Shown here: positions 1 to 13,100 of the stretch, piece by piece | Layout of the letters: each line of letters begins with the position of its first letter | Position numbering within the stretch: position 1 is the stretch's first letter | DNA from: Stomorhina lunata | Lineage: Eukaryota; Arthropoda; Insecta; Diptera; Rhiniidae | Assembly (NCBI GenBank): GCA_933228675.1 | Contig: OW121742.1 | Coordinates: 32,268,710-32,332,709, forward strand | Reading direction: 5' to 3' | Length of the DNA stretch: 64,000 nucleotides | Notes under the pieces: generated by a model | Told to the model about the DNA's origin: nothing | Seen by the model: only the letters and a program-made list of their open reading frames with translations | Database searches by the model: none | Made by a program: the position numbers and the translations under genes

Positions 1-905
1 TTCTATACGAAAAATTTCATCAAAATTTTTCTATACGAAAAATTTCATCAAAATTTTTTTTTACGAAAAATTTTATCAAAATTTTTCTATACGAAAAATT
101 TCATCAAAATTTTTCTATACGAAAAATTTCATCAAAATTTTTCTATACGAAAAACTTTATCAAAATTTTTCTATATTAAAAATTTCATCTAAATTTTTCT
201 TTACGAAAAATTGTATTAAATTTTTCTTTAAGAAAACTTTTATTAAAATTTTTCTATATGAAAAATTTTATTAAAATTTTTCTATACGCAAAATTATATA
301 ATCATTTTTTTATACGAAAAATTTCATTAAAATTTTTCTATACGAGAAATTTCATCAAAATTTTTCTATAGGAATAATTTCATCAAAATTTCTCTATACG
401 AAAAATATTATCAAAATTTTTCTCTACAAAAATTCCATTAAAATTTTTCCTAGGGGAAATTTTCATCAACATTTTTTCTATACGAAAAATTTTATCAAAA
501 TTTTTCTATACGAAAAATTTAACCAAAATTTTTTTATACGAAAATTTTTATCAATATTTTTCTATACATTTTATCAAAATTTTTCTATACAAAAAATTTA
601 ATCAAAATTTTTCTCAACAAAAAATCGAAACAAAGTTTCGATTTTTAATTTAATCAAAATTTTTCTACACAAAAATTTCATTAGAATTTTTTTACACGAA
701 AAATATCAACAAAATTGTTTTAAATTTTTTAAAATTTTTTAAAATTTTTTTCTAAATAAAATTTCATTAAAATACTTTTCATTAATTTTTTTTTAATACA
801 AAAAATTTGTTTAAAATTTTTCGATAAGATAATTTTCATCAAAATTTTTCTTAACAAAAAATTTCATCAAAATTTTTCTAAACAAAATTTTTTACCAAAT
901 TTTTC
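1..905. repeat. 28-bp tandem array (CTATACG type)
   Basis: Tandem units start TTCTATACGAAAAATTTCAT and recur every 28 bp (for example at 1 and 29). Copies are clean up to about 180, then diverge, and the array is barely recognisable after about 620. The core CTATACG is a one-base variant of the CTATAG core found in most other arrays here. The window starts inside the array, so its true left edge is unknown. Confidence 0.9.
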
Positions 906-978
906 TATGAGATTTTTTTTTTTAAACTGACAGTAGCTCTTGCATGTCTTGGGTCCGATAGAGTTAAAATGATAGATA

Positions 979-1135
979 TCATTCAGGTTCACGTTCTACC
1001 TTTATGCAAAAAATATTAGGCAAAATCTGGCTGTTACTGAAGGGCCATAATTTGAGTCTGAAAACATCCTCCCCTGACGGTTTCATGAATGAATCACTGA
1101 CACTTTTACATACAAATTGTTTCCTACTAGTAGAC
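979..1135 (-). CDS. Exon 10 (terminal) of the split gene
   Basis: The acceptor GATTTAG precedes an open stretch of 52 codons ending in TGA at 981-979. The one-base overhang completes the AG left by exon 9, giving Arg. Residues such as GEDVFRLKLWPFSNSQ look like real protein. The other two frames are closed within the exon. No clear AATAAA lies immediately downstream, where the 28-bp array begins. Confidence 0.55.
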
Positions 1136-4100
1136 CTAAATCAAATTACAACCCAAATCTAGGAGTCGATTAAAACTTTCCTTAAAAATTCTTTTTATCT
1201 TAAATTAAACTCATATGGTTTGAGTCATCTACTCCCTGTGTAATTCTGAAATATTTGATTTTCTTCAAAGTTTTTAGGTTGCGTATCTAGAGTAGTGTTT
1301 CCCAAACACATGATAACATATTTTGAGATTGTGTGTGTTTTTTTCACTCTTTGTCAAGAATTTTTATAACGATCAGCAGTTTTGGGATGCATCATCAGTT
1401 TATGATGACTTAGTAGTTTAATAATGACAAAACAGTTTAAGGTTGATTCAGCAGTTTTAGGATGACTCAGCAGTTTAAGGATGACGCAGCAGTTTTTAGA
1501 TGACCTAACAGTTTTAGGATAACTCAGCAGTTTTTAAATGACTCAACAATTTTTGGATCACCCAGCAGTTTAAGAATGACTAAGTTGTTTTTAAATGACT
1601 TAGCAGTTTTAGGATGACTCAGCAGTTTTGGGATGACTCAATAGTTTGAATCGAAAAAGTACCAAACTGTTTTTGATATGGTTCTTACGATGCAAATGGG
1701 TTAGAAAAGCACAAACAATTTGTTCTTACCCTTTTTTAACATATATTTCTCTAATTTTCGAAAAAGTTCTTAATGTGTGTCCCCTTATTTTTGTAGGTAA
1801 TTCAAACACCAATTCTAGTTTTATTTCTAGTATTATTTTTTTGGTGATATATTGTTAATATATATTAATAAAATACACAGATTTCGTATTAATTATTTTC
1901 AAAATTACAAACTAAAGATTAAATTTAGAATATCCTAATTATCTATAGTGAAACACATTAAAACAAAAACATGTATTTAGATAATATTGAAACTATAATC
2001 ACTTGATAAGAAGGTGTTTTAATCCTTACATTTTGTGCTCATGTATGTTTTAACTCCAACATCATCTTAAACTTGCTTCTACACCTACTTCTTCTCTCTA
2101 ACCTATAACTTATTAAACTTACGTGTTTAGTACCTTCAACTTTTAGCTCATATTATGTTCATTCATTTTTTGCTCCAATTCTCCCTCCCAAGCTATTCAT
2201 TTTATTTTACCTTTTCAGAATAAATAGAATTTTCTTTTAATGTCTTAAGTTTTAAGTAGTCTGCAACAGTTAAGGGCAAACTTGGCTACAACAGAGCTTT
2301 AGGCAATTTATTGTTCTTCTAAGTTTCTTAAAAGATTATGTCTGCATTACAAATATATAAAACAAGAGTATATGGTTTTAAGTAAAATCCAGGTAACTTG
2401 ATAAAATTTCCAGATATAATCATAAGCATCTTCTTGGGGTACAAGAAAATCATTTTCTTATTTGTAAAATAATAGTCGTTAATAGATACGGTCACTGCTT
2501 GGGGCCAGAATATGTTTAGTTTTTACCCAAAAAATCTTTTTAATGTGTTCAATAATATAAACAAGAGCAAGTGTGTGTGTGTGTCTTGTTTGTTAGGATG
2601 TATCAAAGGAAACCTGAGTTCTATGTTATACTCGATTTTGATTTCATTATTAAGATTTTGCTTATTTTCCATAAATTGTATTTTGTTGTTCAGTTTTAGT
2701 AACATTTTAAGTGCCAAAGGGTTAAACGGAGTAGCAAAAGGTTGTGATTTTGACAACAGGTCTTGTTTTTAGATCAATTGTTAGGAGATTTTCTTGAGGA
2801 AATTGTTACTCTAAAGATTCTTGATTGATTTTGATTTGAGAATTTTATAAGAATTTTAAAGAAAGCTCGAATTATATAATTTAAACATAATGATTTAAAA
2901 TATGATTTGTACCTCAAAGCTCATAACCAAATCATCTTAAAATCTTATTATTATGGTCAACTTTTCTACAGAAACGTGTTCATATGGTCAACTTTTCTAT
3001 AAAAATATCTTCCCATGGTCAACTGTTCTCTAAAAATATTTAAGTATGGTCAACTTTTCTACAGAAATGTCTTCCTATGCTAAACTTTTCTAAACAAATG
3101 TCTTCCTATGGTCTACTTTTTAACAGAAATGTCTTCCTATCGTAAACTTTTCTATAGAAAAGTCTTCATATGATCAACTTTTCTATAGAAATTGGTTCCT
3201 ATGGTCAACTTTTCTATACAAAATGTCTTCCTATAGTCAACTTTTTTATAAAAATATCTTCCTATTGTAAACTTTTCTGTAAAAGTGTCTTCCTATGGTC
3301 AACTTTTCTACAGAAATGTCTTTCTATGGTCAGCTTTCTAAAGAAATGTCTTTCTATGATAATTTTTATTATAGAACGGTCTTCCTGTGGTCAACTTTTC
3401 TATAGAAATATTTTCCTATCGTCAGCTTTGCTATAGAAATGTCTTTCTATCGTCAACTTTTCTATAAAACTGTCTTCTTAATGTCAAATTTTCTATAGAA
3501 ATGTCTTCCTATCGTCAACTTTTCTATAGAAATGTCCTCATATCGTCGACTTTTCTATAGAAATGTCTTCTTTTCGTCAACTTTTCCATAGAAAAGTCTT
3601 CCTATCGTCAACTTCTTTATACAAATGTCTTCCTATCGTCAACTTTTCTATAGAAAAGTCTTCCTATCGTCAACTTTTCTATAGAAAAGTCTTCCTATCG
3701 TCAACTTTTCTATAGAAAAGTCTTCCTATCGTCAACTTTTCTATAGAAAAGTCTTCCTATCGTCAACTTTTCTATAGAAAAGTCTTCCTATCGTCAACTT
3801 TTCTATAGAAAAGTCTTCCTATCGTCAACTTTTCTATAGAAAAGTCTTCCTATCGTCAACTTTTCTATAGAAAAGTCTTCCTATCGTCAACTTTTCTATA
3901 GAAAAGTCTTCCTATCGTCAACTTTTCTATAGAAAAGTTTTCCTATCGTCAACTTTTCTATAGAAAAGTCTTCCTATCGTCAACTTTTCTATAGAAAAGT
4001 CTTCCTATCGTCAACTTTTCTATAGAAAAGTCTTCCTATCGTCAACTTTTCTATAGAAAAGTCTTCCTATCGTCAACTTTTCTATAGAAAAGTCTTCCTA

Positions 4101-7100
4101 TCGTCAACTTTTCAATAGAAAAGTCTTCCTATCGTCAACTTTTCTATAGAAAAGTCTTCCTATCGTCAACTTTTCTATAGAAAAGTCTTCCTATCGTCAA
4201 CTTTTCAATAGAAAAGTCTTCCTATCGTCAACTTTTCTATAGAAATGTCTTCCAATCATCAACTTTTCTATAGAAATGTCTTCCTATCGTCAACTTTTCT
4301 ATAAAAATGTTTTCCTGTCGTCAACTTTTCTATAGAAATGTCTTCCTATCGTCAACTTTTCTATAGAAATGTCTTCCTATCGTCAACTTTTCTATAGAAA
4401 TGTCTTCCTATCGTCAACTTTTCTATAGAAATGTCTTCCTATCGTCAACTTTTCTATAGAAATGTCTTCTTATCGTCAACTTTTCTATAGAAATGTCTTC
4501 CTATCGTCAACTTTTCTATAGAAATGTCTTCTTATCGTCAACTTTTCTATAGAAATGTCTTCCTGTCGTCAACTTTTCTATAGAAATGTCTTCCTGTCGT
4601 CAACTTTTCTATAGAAATGTCTTCCTGTCGTCAACTTTTCTATAGAAATGTCTTCCTGTCGTCAACTTTTCTACAGAAATGTTTTCCTGTCGTCAACTTT
4701 GCTATAGAAATGTCTTCCTGTCGTCAACTTTTCTATAGAAATGTTACGCTATCGTCAACTTTTCTATAGAAATGTTGTCCTATCGTCAACTTTTTCATAG
4801 AAATGTCTTCCTATCGTCAAGTTTTCTATAGAAATGTCTTCCTATCGTCAACTTTTCTATATAAATGTCTTCCTATCGTCAACTTTTCTATAGAAGTGTC
4901 TTCCTATCGTCAACTTTTCTATAGAAATGTCTTCCCATCGTCAACTTTTCTATAAAAATGTCTTCCTATCGTCAACTTTTCTATAGAAATGTCTTCCTAT
5001 CGTCAACTTTTCTATAGAAATGTCTTCCTATCGTCAACTTTTCAATAGAAATGTCTTCCTATCGTCAACTTTTCAATAGAAATGTCTTCCTATCGTCAAC
5101 TGTTCTATAGAAATGTTGTCTTTTCGTCAATTTTTCTATAAAAATGTTGTCCCGTCGTCAACTTTTCTATGAAAGTGTTGTCCTATCGTCAACCTTTCTA
5201 TAGGAATATTGTCCAATCATTAACTTTTCTATAGAAATGTCGTCCTATCATTAACTTTTCTACAAAAATGTTGTCCTATTGTCAACTCTTCTATAGAAAT
5301 GTTGTCCTATCAACAACTTTTTACAAAAAATTTTAGCCTATCGTCAACTTTCCTGTAGAAATGTCTTCCTTTTGTCAACTTTTCTATAGAAATGTCTTCT
5401 GTCGTTAACTTTTCTATAGAAATGTCTTCCTATCGTCAACTTTTCTTCAGAGATGACTTCCTATCGTCAACTTGAACTATGAAATTTTATAAAATGTTCC
5501 CTTTTTTAATTTGCCGTGTCCAAGTTCTCCCATCCCTTACTCGCAAATATTGAAGTTATTTTAACTAGTTTTTTCTTAAATCGTCCAGGCATATTTTTAT
5601 TGCTTTCGCTAACCCCTTAGTTTTTTCAGTAAACCCTATTTTCATTTATGAGATTTTTATAATTTTCTTGGCTACTTTTGAAAAACTTACCTGAGTACAT
5701 AACGAATAAAAGCACGTTTTACATGATAACGAAAATCTTCCTGGAGATCTATAAGGCAGGAGATAATTAACACGGCCACATCCGTGGGTATATGTCGTTC
5801 ACTTGTGAAAAGAAAATCCATTAGCATAACTTCTATATGCAAGTGAGGCAATAATTTCTTAGGAAAAATTTTATGAGAAAATAGATAAAATTAAAATGTT
5901 AAGGATTAGTAATTTAAAGGAATTACAAAAGATGGGGTGGAAATATATATTGTATATTTTGTTATAGAATTAATCTTTTAACATAGCGTTAAGCTTTTGA
6001 AAATTCTTTTAAAATTAAAAACTTAACTCAAAAGTTCTGGTTACTTTCAAACACAAATCTCCCAATTAACTTAATTCCCTTTCCCCTTCACGTATAGCAA
6101 ATCAAAAATTATATTCTTAACTGGTATTTTTCGCTTGTTTTCTTTTTCTTGTTGTTACTAAATTTAACTCAATAAACTTTAACTTTTTCTTATGTTTCTG
6201 TTTTATCCCATCAATAACTTTGATATTTTGTTTTAAGGATTTTTTGTTAAGAAAACTCCTCCATATTGTATTAATCCTGCTGATGTTTTCATTTTATTTT
6301 CTTCATTAATTTCATTGTTCACTTGCACTCTGCAAGTGAATGTCTGTCTGTCTGTGTGCCTGTTTGTTTGTATAAACGACTGTTTCATGTTTCTGTGAGG
6401 GAGTGATTGACTAAGTTCTTGTTAGTACTTTTCCACTTTTTACTTACCTCTTCTTTGCAAACAAAATTATAAGCATCCTGGAAGAACTGAAGTTTTCTAC
6501 TGATATTCGGTAAAACTTTCTTAATCAACTTGGATGGAAAAGTCTCCAAAGATAATATGGAAAGCTGCAAAGAAAAATCACAAGAAAATTATGTTAGAAT
6601 ATTTTTTTTGCTAGAGAAAAACAAAAAAGTTAACAACAAATTGAAACTGGGGTTAGAGTAATCTGTAAGACTTTCAGTTAGATACAATTTTGTTTTGTTA
6701 GAATTAGGATATGTAAAAGTAAAAGTGGATGTGTTTTTGATTTGTTTTATATGTTTGGCTCTAAAAAAAAAACTAGAACAAAAACTTTTGTTCTTTTATG
6801 GCAAAAAATCAACGAAAGGTTCATCTAATTCAAATCGATTAGATAAACTTATTAATTAGTTACTATAATGAAAGTTAGTTCAATAAAGTTACTGAACAAA
6901 AAACAGTAAAGTTCACAAAAATAAACGTAAACGCTATAAATTTATAGGGCGAAATATTTTCTATAAAAACACTAGAAAAATTTGTGTAGAAACATTTTTT
7001 TAACAAAATAACTTCTATAGAAAAATTTTTTAACAGATAATTTTTCGCAAAAAAATTTCTATTGAAACACTTTTTTTAAGCAAAAAATTTCTATAAAAAT

Positions 7101-10100
7101 AATTTTTAGCAAAAAATTTATACAGAAACAATTTTCAGCGAAAAATTTCTGTAGAAATAATTTTTAGCAAGAAATATCGATGGAAACAATTTTTAGCAAA
7201 ATTTATCTATAGAAACATTTTTCTACCAAAAAAACAAAAATTGTTAGCCAAATTGTTAGCGAAAAATTTTCTATAAAAAAAATTTTTTAGCGAAAAATTT
7301 TCTCTAGAAAAATTTTTTTAGCGAAAAATTTTCTATAAAAAAAATTTTTAGTGAAAAATTTTCTACAGAAAATTTTTTTTAGCGAAAAAATTTTTTAGCG
7401 AAAAATTTTGTATAGAAACAATTTTTAGCGAAAAATTTCTATAGAAAAATTTTTTTAGCGAAAAATTTTCTATAGAAAAATTTTTTTAGCGAAAAATTTT
7501 CTATAGAAAAAATTTTTTTGCTAAAAATGTCTTTCTATCGTCAACTTTTCTATAGAAGTATATTCTTAGCGTCAACTTTTCTATAGAAGTGTGTCCCTAT
7601 CGTAAACTTTTCTAAAGAAACGTCTTTCTATCGTCAACTTTTCTATACAAATATCTTCATATCTTTAACTTTTCTATAAAAATGTCTTCTTGTAGTCAAC
7701 TTTTCTGTAGAAATGTCTTCCTATCGTAAATTCTTCTAAAGAAATGTTGTCCTATCGTCAACTTTTCTATAGAAATGTTGTTCTATCGTCAATTTTTCTA
7801 TAGAAATGTTGTCCTATAGTCAACTTTTCTATAGAAATGTTGTCCTATCGTCAGCTTTTCTATAGAATTGTCTTCCTGTAGCAACTTTTCTATAGAAATG
7901 TCTTCCTATCGCCAAAATTTCTGTAGAAATATCTTCCTATCGTCATGTTTTCTGTAGAAATATCTTCCTTTCGTCAGCTTTTCTATAGAAATGTCTTTCT
8001 ATCGTCAACTTTCCTATTGAAATGTCTTCCTATCGTCAACTTTTCTATAGAAATGTCTTCCTATAGTCAACTTTTCTATAGAAATGTCTTTCTATCGTCA
8101 ACTTTTCTATAGAAATGTCTTCCTATCGTCAACTTTTCTATAGAAATGTCTTCCTATCGTCAACTTTTCTATAGAAATGTCTTCCTATCGTCAACTTTTC
8201 TATAGAAATGTCTTCCTATCGTCAACTTTTCTATAGACATGTCTTCCTATCGTCAACTTTTCTATAGAAATGTCTTCCTATCGTCAACTTTTCTATAGAA
8301 ATGTCTTCCTATCGTCAACTTTTCTATAGAAATGTCTTCCTATCGTCAACTTTTCTATAGAAATGTCTTCCTATCGTCAACTTTTCTATAGACATGTCTT
8401 CCTATCGTCAACTTTTCTATAGAAATGTCTTCCTGTCGTCAACTTTTTTAAAAACTGTCTTCCTGTCGTCAACTTTTCTATTGAAATGTCTTCCTATCTT
8501 CAACTTTTCTTTCAATAGTCAACTCTTCTATGTCCTCCAATCGTCCAAGACATTTCTATAGAAAAATTTTTTGAGTGAAAAATTTTTTAGTGAAAAGTTT
8601 TCTATAGAAACATTTTTGTACCTACAGATTTTCTATTTAGAATTTTTTATCGAAAAATTTTCTGCAGAAAAATTTTTTATTGAAAAATTTTCTGTTGTTT
8701 AAAAATTTTCTCCGATAATTTACTTAAATTTAAACAAACATTTCGTCTTTATAACCAAACTTTTGTCTTCTTCTTGAATACTTAAAGGGGAACTTTATGT
8801 CTAAGTACCAGCTAGAAACTTATTTTCTAATTTAAATTTTAAATTGTCTTTCCTAAAGAAGAAAAACACTTTTTTAGATATGTATCATGAAAAAAACTGA
8901 AAATGTGCAAAAAACTTAAATTTAATTTTAATTTTGTAATTAAAAATAAAATAAATTAAATTTATTTTGTTGATTTAATTTAATATGCAAAAAAACACAT
9001 CTGCCTCCAAGCTAAATCAACACTTAAATATTAATGATATATTTTTTGCAAAATCTTGTTGGAGGTTGAATAATAATATTGAATATCAAGGTGTTTTATT
9101 TTGAAAATACCTGTAGAGGTTTTAAGTTATAAATGAATCGCAATAAAAAAATTTATGGAGCAAAATATTACTTTGACTTTCGAAAATGCGGGATATGAAT
9201 GTGAGACTAGATATTTTATTTATGTTTTAATAAACCCTTAAAAATACGTGAGGATATAAAAACCAACAAAACACGCAAAATTTGTTGATAGGAGTTTTGA
9301 CTAATGATAGCAAGTCCCAAACAAAAGGGTTTACTATAATTTTTTCACTCTAAATTTATATTAGCCCAGTTTACAATCAGTTTTTAATAGTCTAGACCCG
9401 CAGTGTTTGCAAATTTATATAACAAATGAAAACTTTTCCTTTAAAATAATATGAAAATTTTATATTTGCTATACCGACCTGCAAATGCTAGTAGCTTTGT
9501 AGACTATTTGTAACAGATTGAGAACTGGGCTATTGTACAAATATTTCATTTGCTACAAAAAATTTGATATTAAATTTTATGATTTGTAAAGTATAAAATA
9601 AAAGAAAAAACTATATAATAAAAAATTATAAAAATTCGCAGACCATTAATAGGCAAATGTATTTCGACCAACTTATGGTAACCATTAATGTGATAAAACT
9701 TGTAATATAAATTATCAAGACCCGTACTACATCGCTGGAATACAATGGGATTGATATATACATGAGAAATAAAGGCGTTTACCTAAATTCATTTTTTTTG
9801 TCTTATGCTTCAAACATCTCTCAAAGCTTTAGCCTAAAAATTAAAAAACTTTAGTTTTGAAATCAAAAAATTTCGATAGAAAAATTTTAATATTAGAAAG
9901 TTTCTATCGAAAAATTTTGATATCAAATAAATTTCCATAGAAAAATTAAGATATCAAAAAAGTTCTTAGAAAAAATTTTATATCAAAAAATTTCAATAGA
10001 AAATTTTGATTTTAAGAAATTTCAATAGAAAAATTTTGATTTAAAAAAATTTCAATAGAAAAACTTTTATTTAACAAAAATTCAAAAAAAAATTCTATAG

Positions 10101-13100
10101 AAATTTTTTGACTTCAAAATTTTTCTATAGAATTTTTTTGATATCAACATTTTTTTAATTCAAATTTTTTGATTGAAATTTTTTGAAATCAAAAAATTTG
10201 TATAGAAAAATTTTGATAACAAATACTTTCTATAGAAAAATTTTGATATCAAAAAATTTCTACAGATATCAGAAAGTTTTAAAAGAAAAATTTTGATATC
10301 AAAAAATTTCTATAGAAAAATTTTGATATCAAAAAATTTCTATAGAAAAATTTTGATATCAAAAAATTTTTATAGAAAAATTTTGATATCAAAAAATTTC
10401 TATAGAAAAATTTTTTTAACCAAAAATTTTTATAGAAAAATTTTGATATCAAAAATTTCAATTGAAAAAAAAAATTTCTATAGAAAAGTTTTGATATCAA
10501 AACTTTCTTTAGAAAAAGTTTGATATCAAAAAATTTCTATAGAAAATTTTGATATCAAAAAATTTCTATAGAAAATTTTGATATCAAAAAATTTCTATAG
10601 AAAATTTTGATATCAAAAAATTTTAATACAAAAATTTTTATATCAAAAAATTTCTATAAAAGAATTTTGATATTATATCAAAAAATTTCTATAAAAAAAT
10701 TTTGATATCAAAAAATTTCTATAGACAAATTTGGATATTAAAAAAAAATTTCTATAGAAAATTTTGATATCATAAAATTTCTATAGAAAATTTAGTTTTA
10801 AAAAATTTCAATAGAAAAGTTTTGACTTTTTAAAATTTCAATAGGAAAATTTTGATATCAAAAAATTTCGCTATTAAAAATTTTTTATAGAACAAGTTTG
10901 ATATCAAAAAATTTCTATAGAAAAATTTTGATATTAAAAAATTTAGATAGAAAAATTTTAATATTAAAAATTTTCTATAGAAGAATTTTGATATCAAAAA
11001 ATTTCTATAGCAAAATTCTTTTATCAAAAGTTTTTATAGAAAAATTTTGATATCAAAAAATTCAATTGAAATAAAAATTTCTATAGAAAAGTTTTGATAT
11101 CAAAACTTTCTATAGAAAAAGTTTGATATCAAGAAAATTTTGATTTTAAAAAATTCAATAGAAAAATTTTTATATCAAAAAATTTCTATAAAAAAATTTT
11201 GATATCACCAAATTTCTATAGAAAAATTTTAATATCAAAAAATTTCTATAGAAAATTTTGATATCATAAAATTTCTATAGAAAAGTTTGGTTTCAAAAAA
11301 TATTGATATCAAAAAATTTCGGTATTAAAAAATTTTTATAGAAAAAGTTTGATATCAACAAGTTTCTATAGAAAAATTTTGATATTAAAAAATTTAGATA
11401 GAAAAATTTTAATATTAAAAATTTTCTATAGAAGAATTTTGATATCAAAAAATTACTATAGAAAAATTTTGATATCAAAAGTTTTCATAGCAAAATTTTG
11501 ATATCCAAAATTTCAATTGAAAAAAAAAATTCTATAGAAAAGTTTTGATACCAAAACTTTCTATAGAAAAAGTTTAATATAGAAAAAGTTTGATATCAAA
11601 AAATTTCTATAGAAAAATTTTGATATTAAAAAATTTAGATAGAAAAATTTGAATATTAAAAATTTTCTTTAGAAGAATTTTGATATCAAAAAATTACTAT
11701 AGAAAAATTTTGATATCAAAAGTTTTTATAGAAAAATTTTGATATCAAAAATTTCAATTGAAAAAAAATTCTATAGAAAAGTTTTGATATCAAAACTTTC
11801 TATAGAAAAAGTTTGATATCAAAAATTTTCTATAGAAAAATTTTAATATTAAAAATTTTCTATAGAAGAATTTTGATATCAAAAAATTTCTATAGAAAAA
11901 TTTTGATACAAAAAAATTTCTATAGAAAAACTTTGATATCAAAAAATTTCTATAGAAAATTTTTGATATCAAAACTTTTTAAAGTCAAAATTTTTCTATT
12001 GAAATTTAAAATCAACAGTTTTTTAACAAAAAGAAATTTTTAAATAAAAAAAATTTTCTATAGAAAAATGTTTTCTATAGAAATTTTTTGATATTAAAAT
12101 TTTTCTTTAGAAAGTTTTTGATATAAAAATCTTTCTATTAAATATTTTTGATATCAACATTTTTTTAGAGAATTTTTTTGTTTTAGTAAACGATTTTTGA
12201 TTTCAAAATATTTCTATTGAAAATTTTTGATTTAAATTTTTTTTTTTTATGTTTAGGACATCAAAATTTTTCAGTAGAAAGGATTTAATATGACACCAAT
12301 GAATTATGTGGGGTTTATATAACTCAAGCGGACGACGATTGAGTGAAATTTTCATGTGTTTTGTTATTGTAACAAAAACAAAATACATGTAGATTTCACC
12401 TAATCGTCAGTCGCTTGAGTTATATGAACCCCACATTGAGCTATGCAGAGACTACTACTACCGATTATAACTAGAAACACGCTTAGGGCTACAATTAAAG
12501 CTATGGATAAACAAGCTACGGCTTAATCGTCGCAGTCGATATCGATCGAAATGCAAGATATTTCAGAAACATTTGTGTGGCATATTTTTAGGATAATCTA
12601 AATAATATTTTACATATAAAATTCACCACAATGTAACTTTTTCGTCAAAAGTTCCTCGATAGAGAAAGAATTTCATATAAACTTAAAGTTTTGACAAACG
12701 TACGTATATGTTAAGATAACAAATTTTATTAAACTTTTTTCAAAATAAATTATTTTGAAAATTAGGTATGTTTCTGATTGATATCAATTGCAATGATTTG
12801 GCCCCTGTATTGTAGCATTAACAAAAATTATGTGTAAAGTTATGACTAGATTATAGCTAAATTCTGATTGATTTTTAACTGGTTTTAAAGCAAATAAATT
12901 ATGTGTAAATAAGAGAAAAATATGTTCTTATAGTTTCTGTAGGTAACCTTAATTAAAGTATACAAATCACAGTCAAATTTTAAATACATAACATAGTTGG
13001 AATATCATAAAATTTCGTATATTTATTAAATGACTTGACCAAAAATCATAAAAATTATCTCTTTATATTTTGATCTCCCTAGCGATTAAAGAGCTTTTTA

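Noticed and set aside
2946..5475. CRISPR-like appearance of regular 31-bp repeats
   Set aside because: Units are contiguous without unique spacers, no cas genes are present, and the context is an insect genome with spliced genes.
10279..12043. Repetitive open frames with ten-residue period on both strands (also at 31468-32815)
   Set aside because: A 30-bp tandem unit lacking stops gives open frames automatically; there is no start context, splice site or codon bias.
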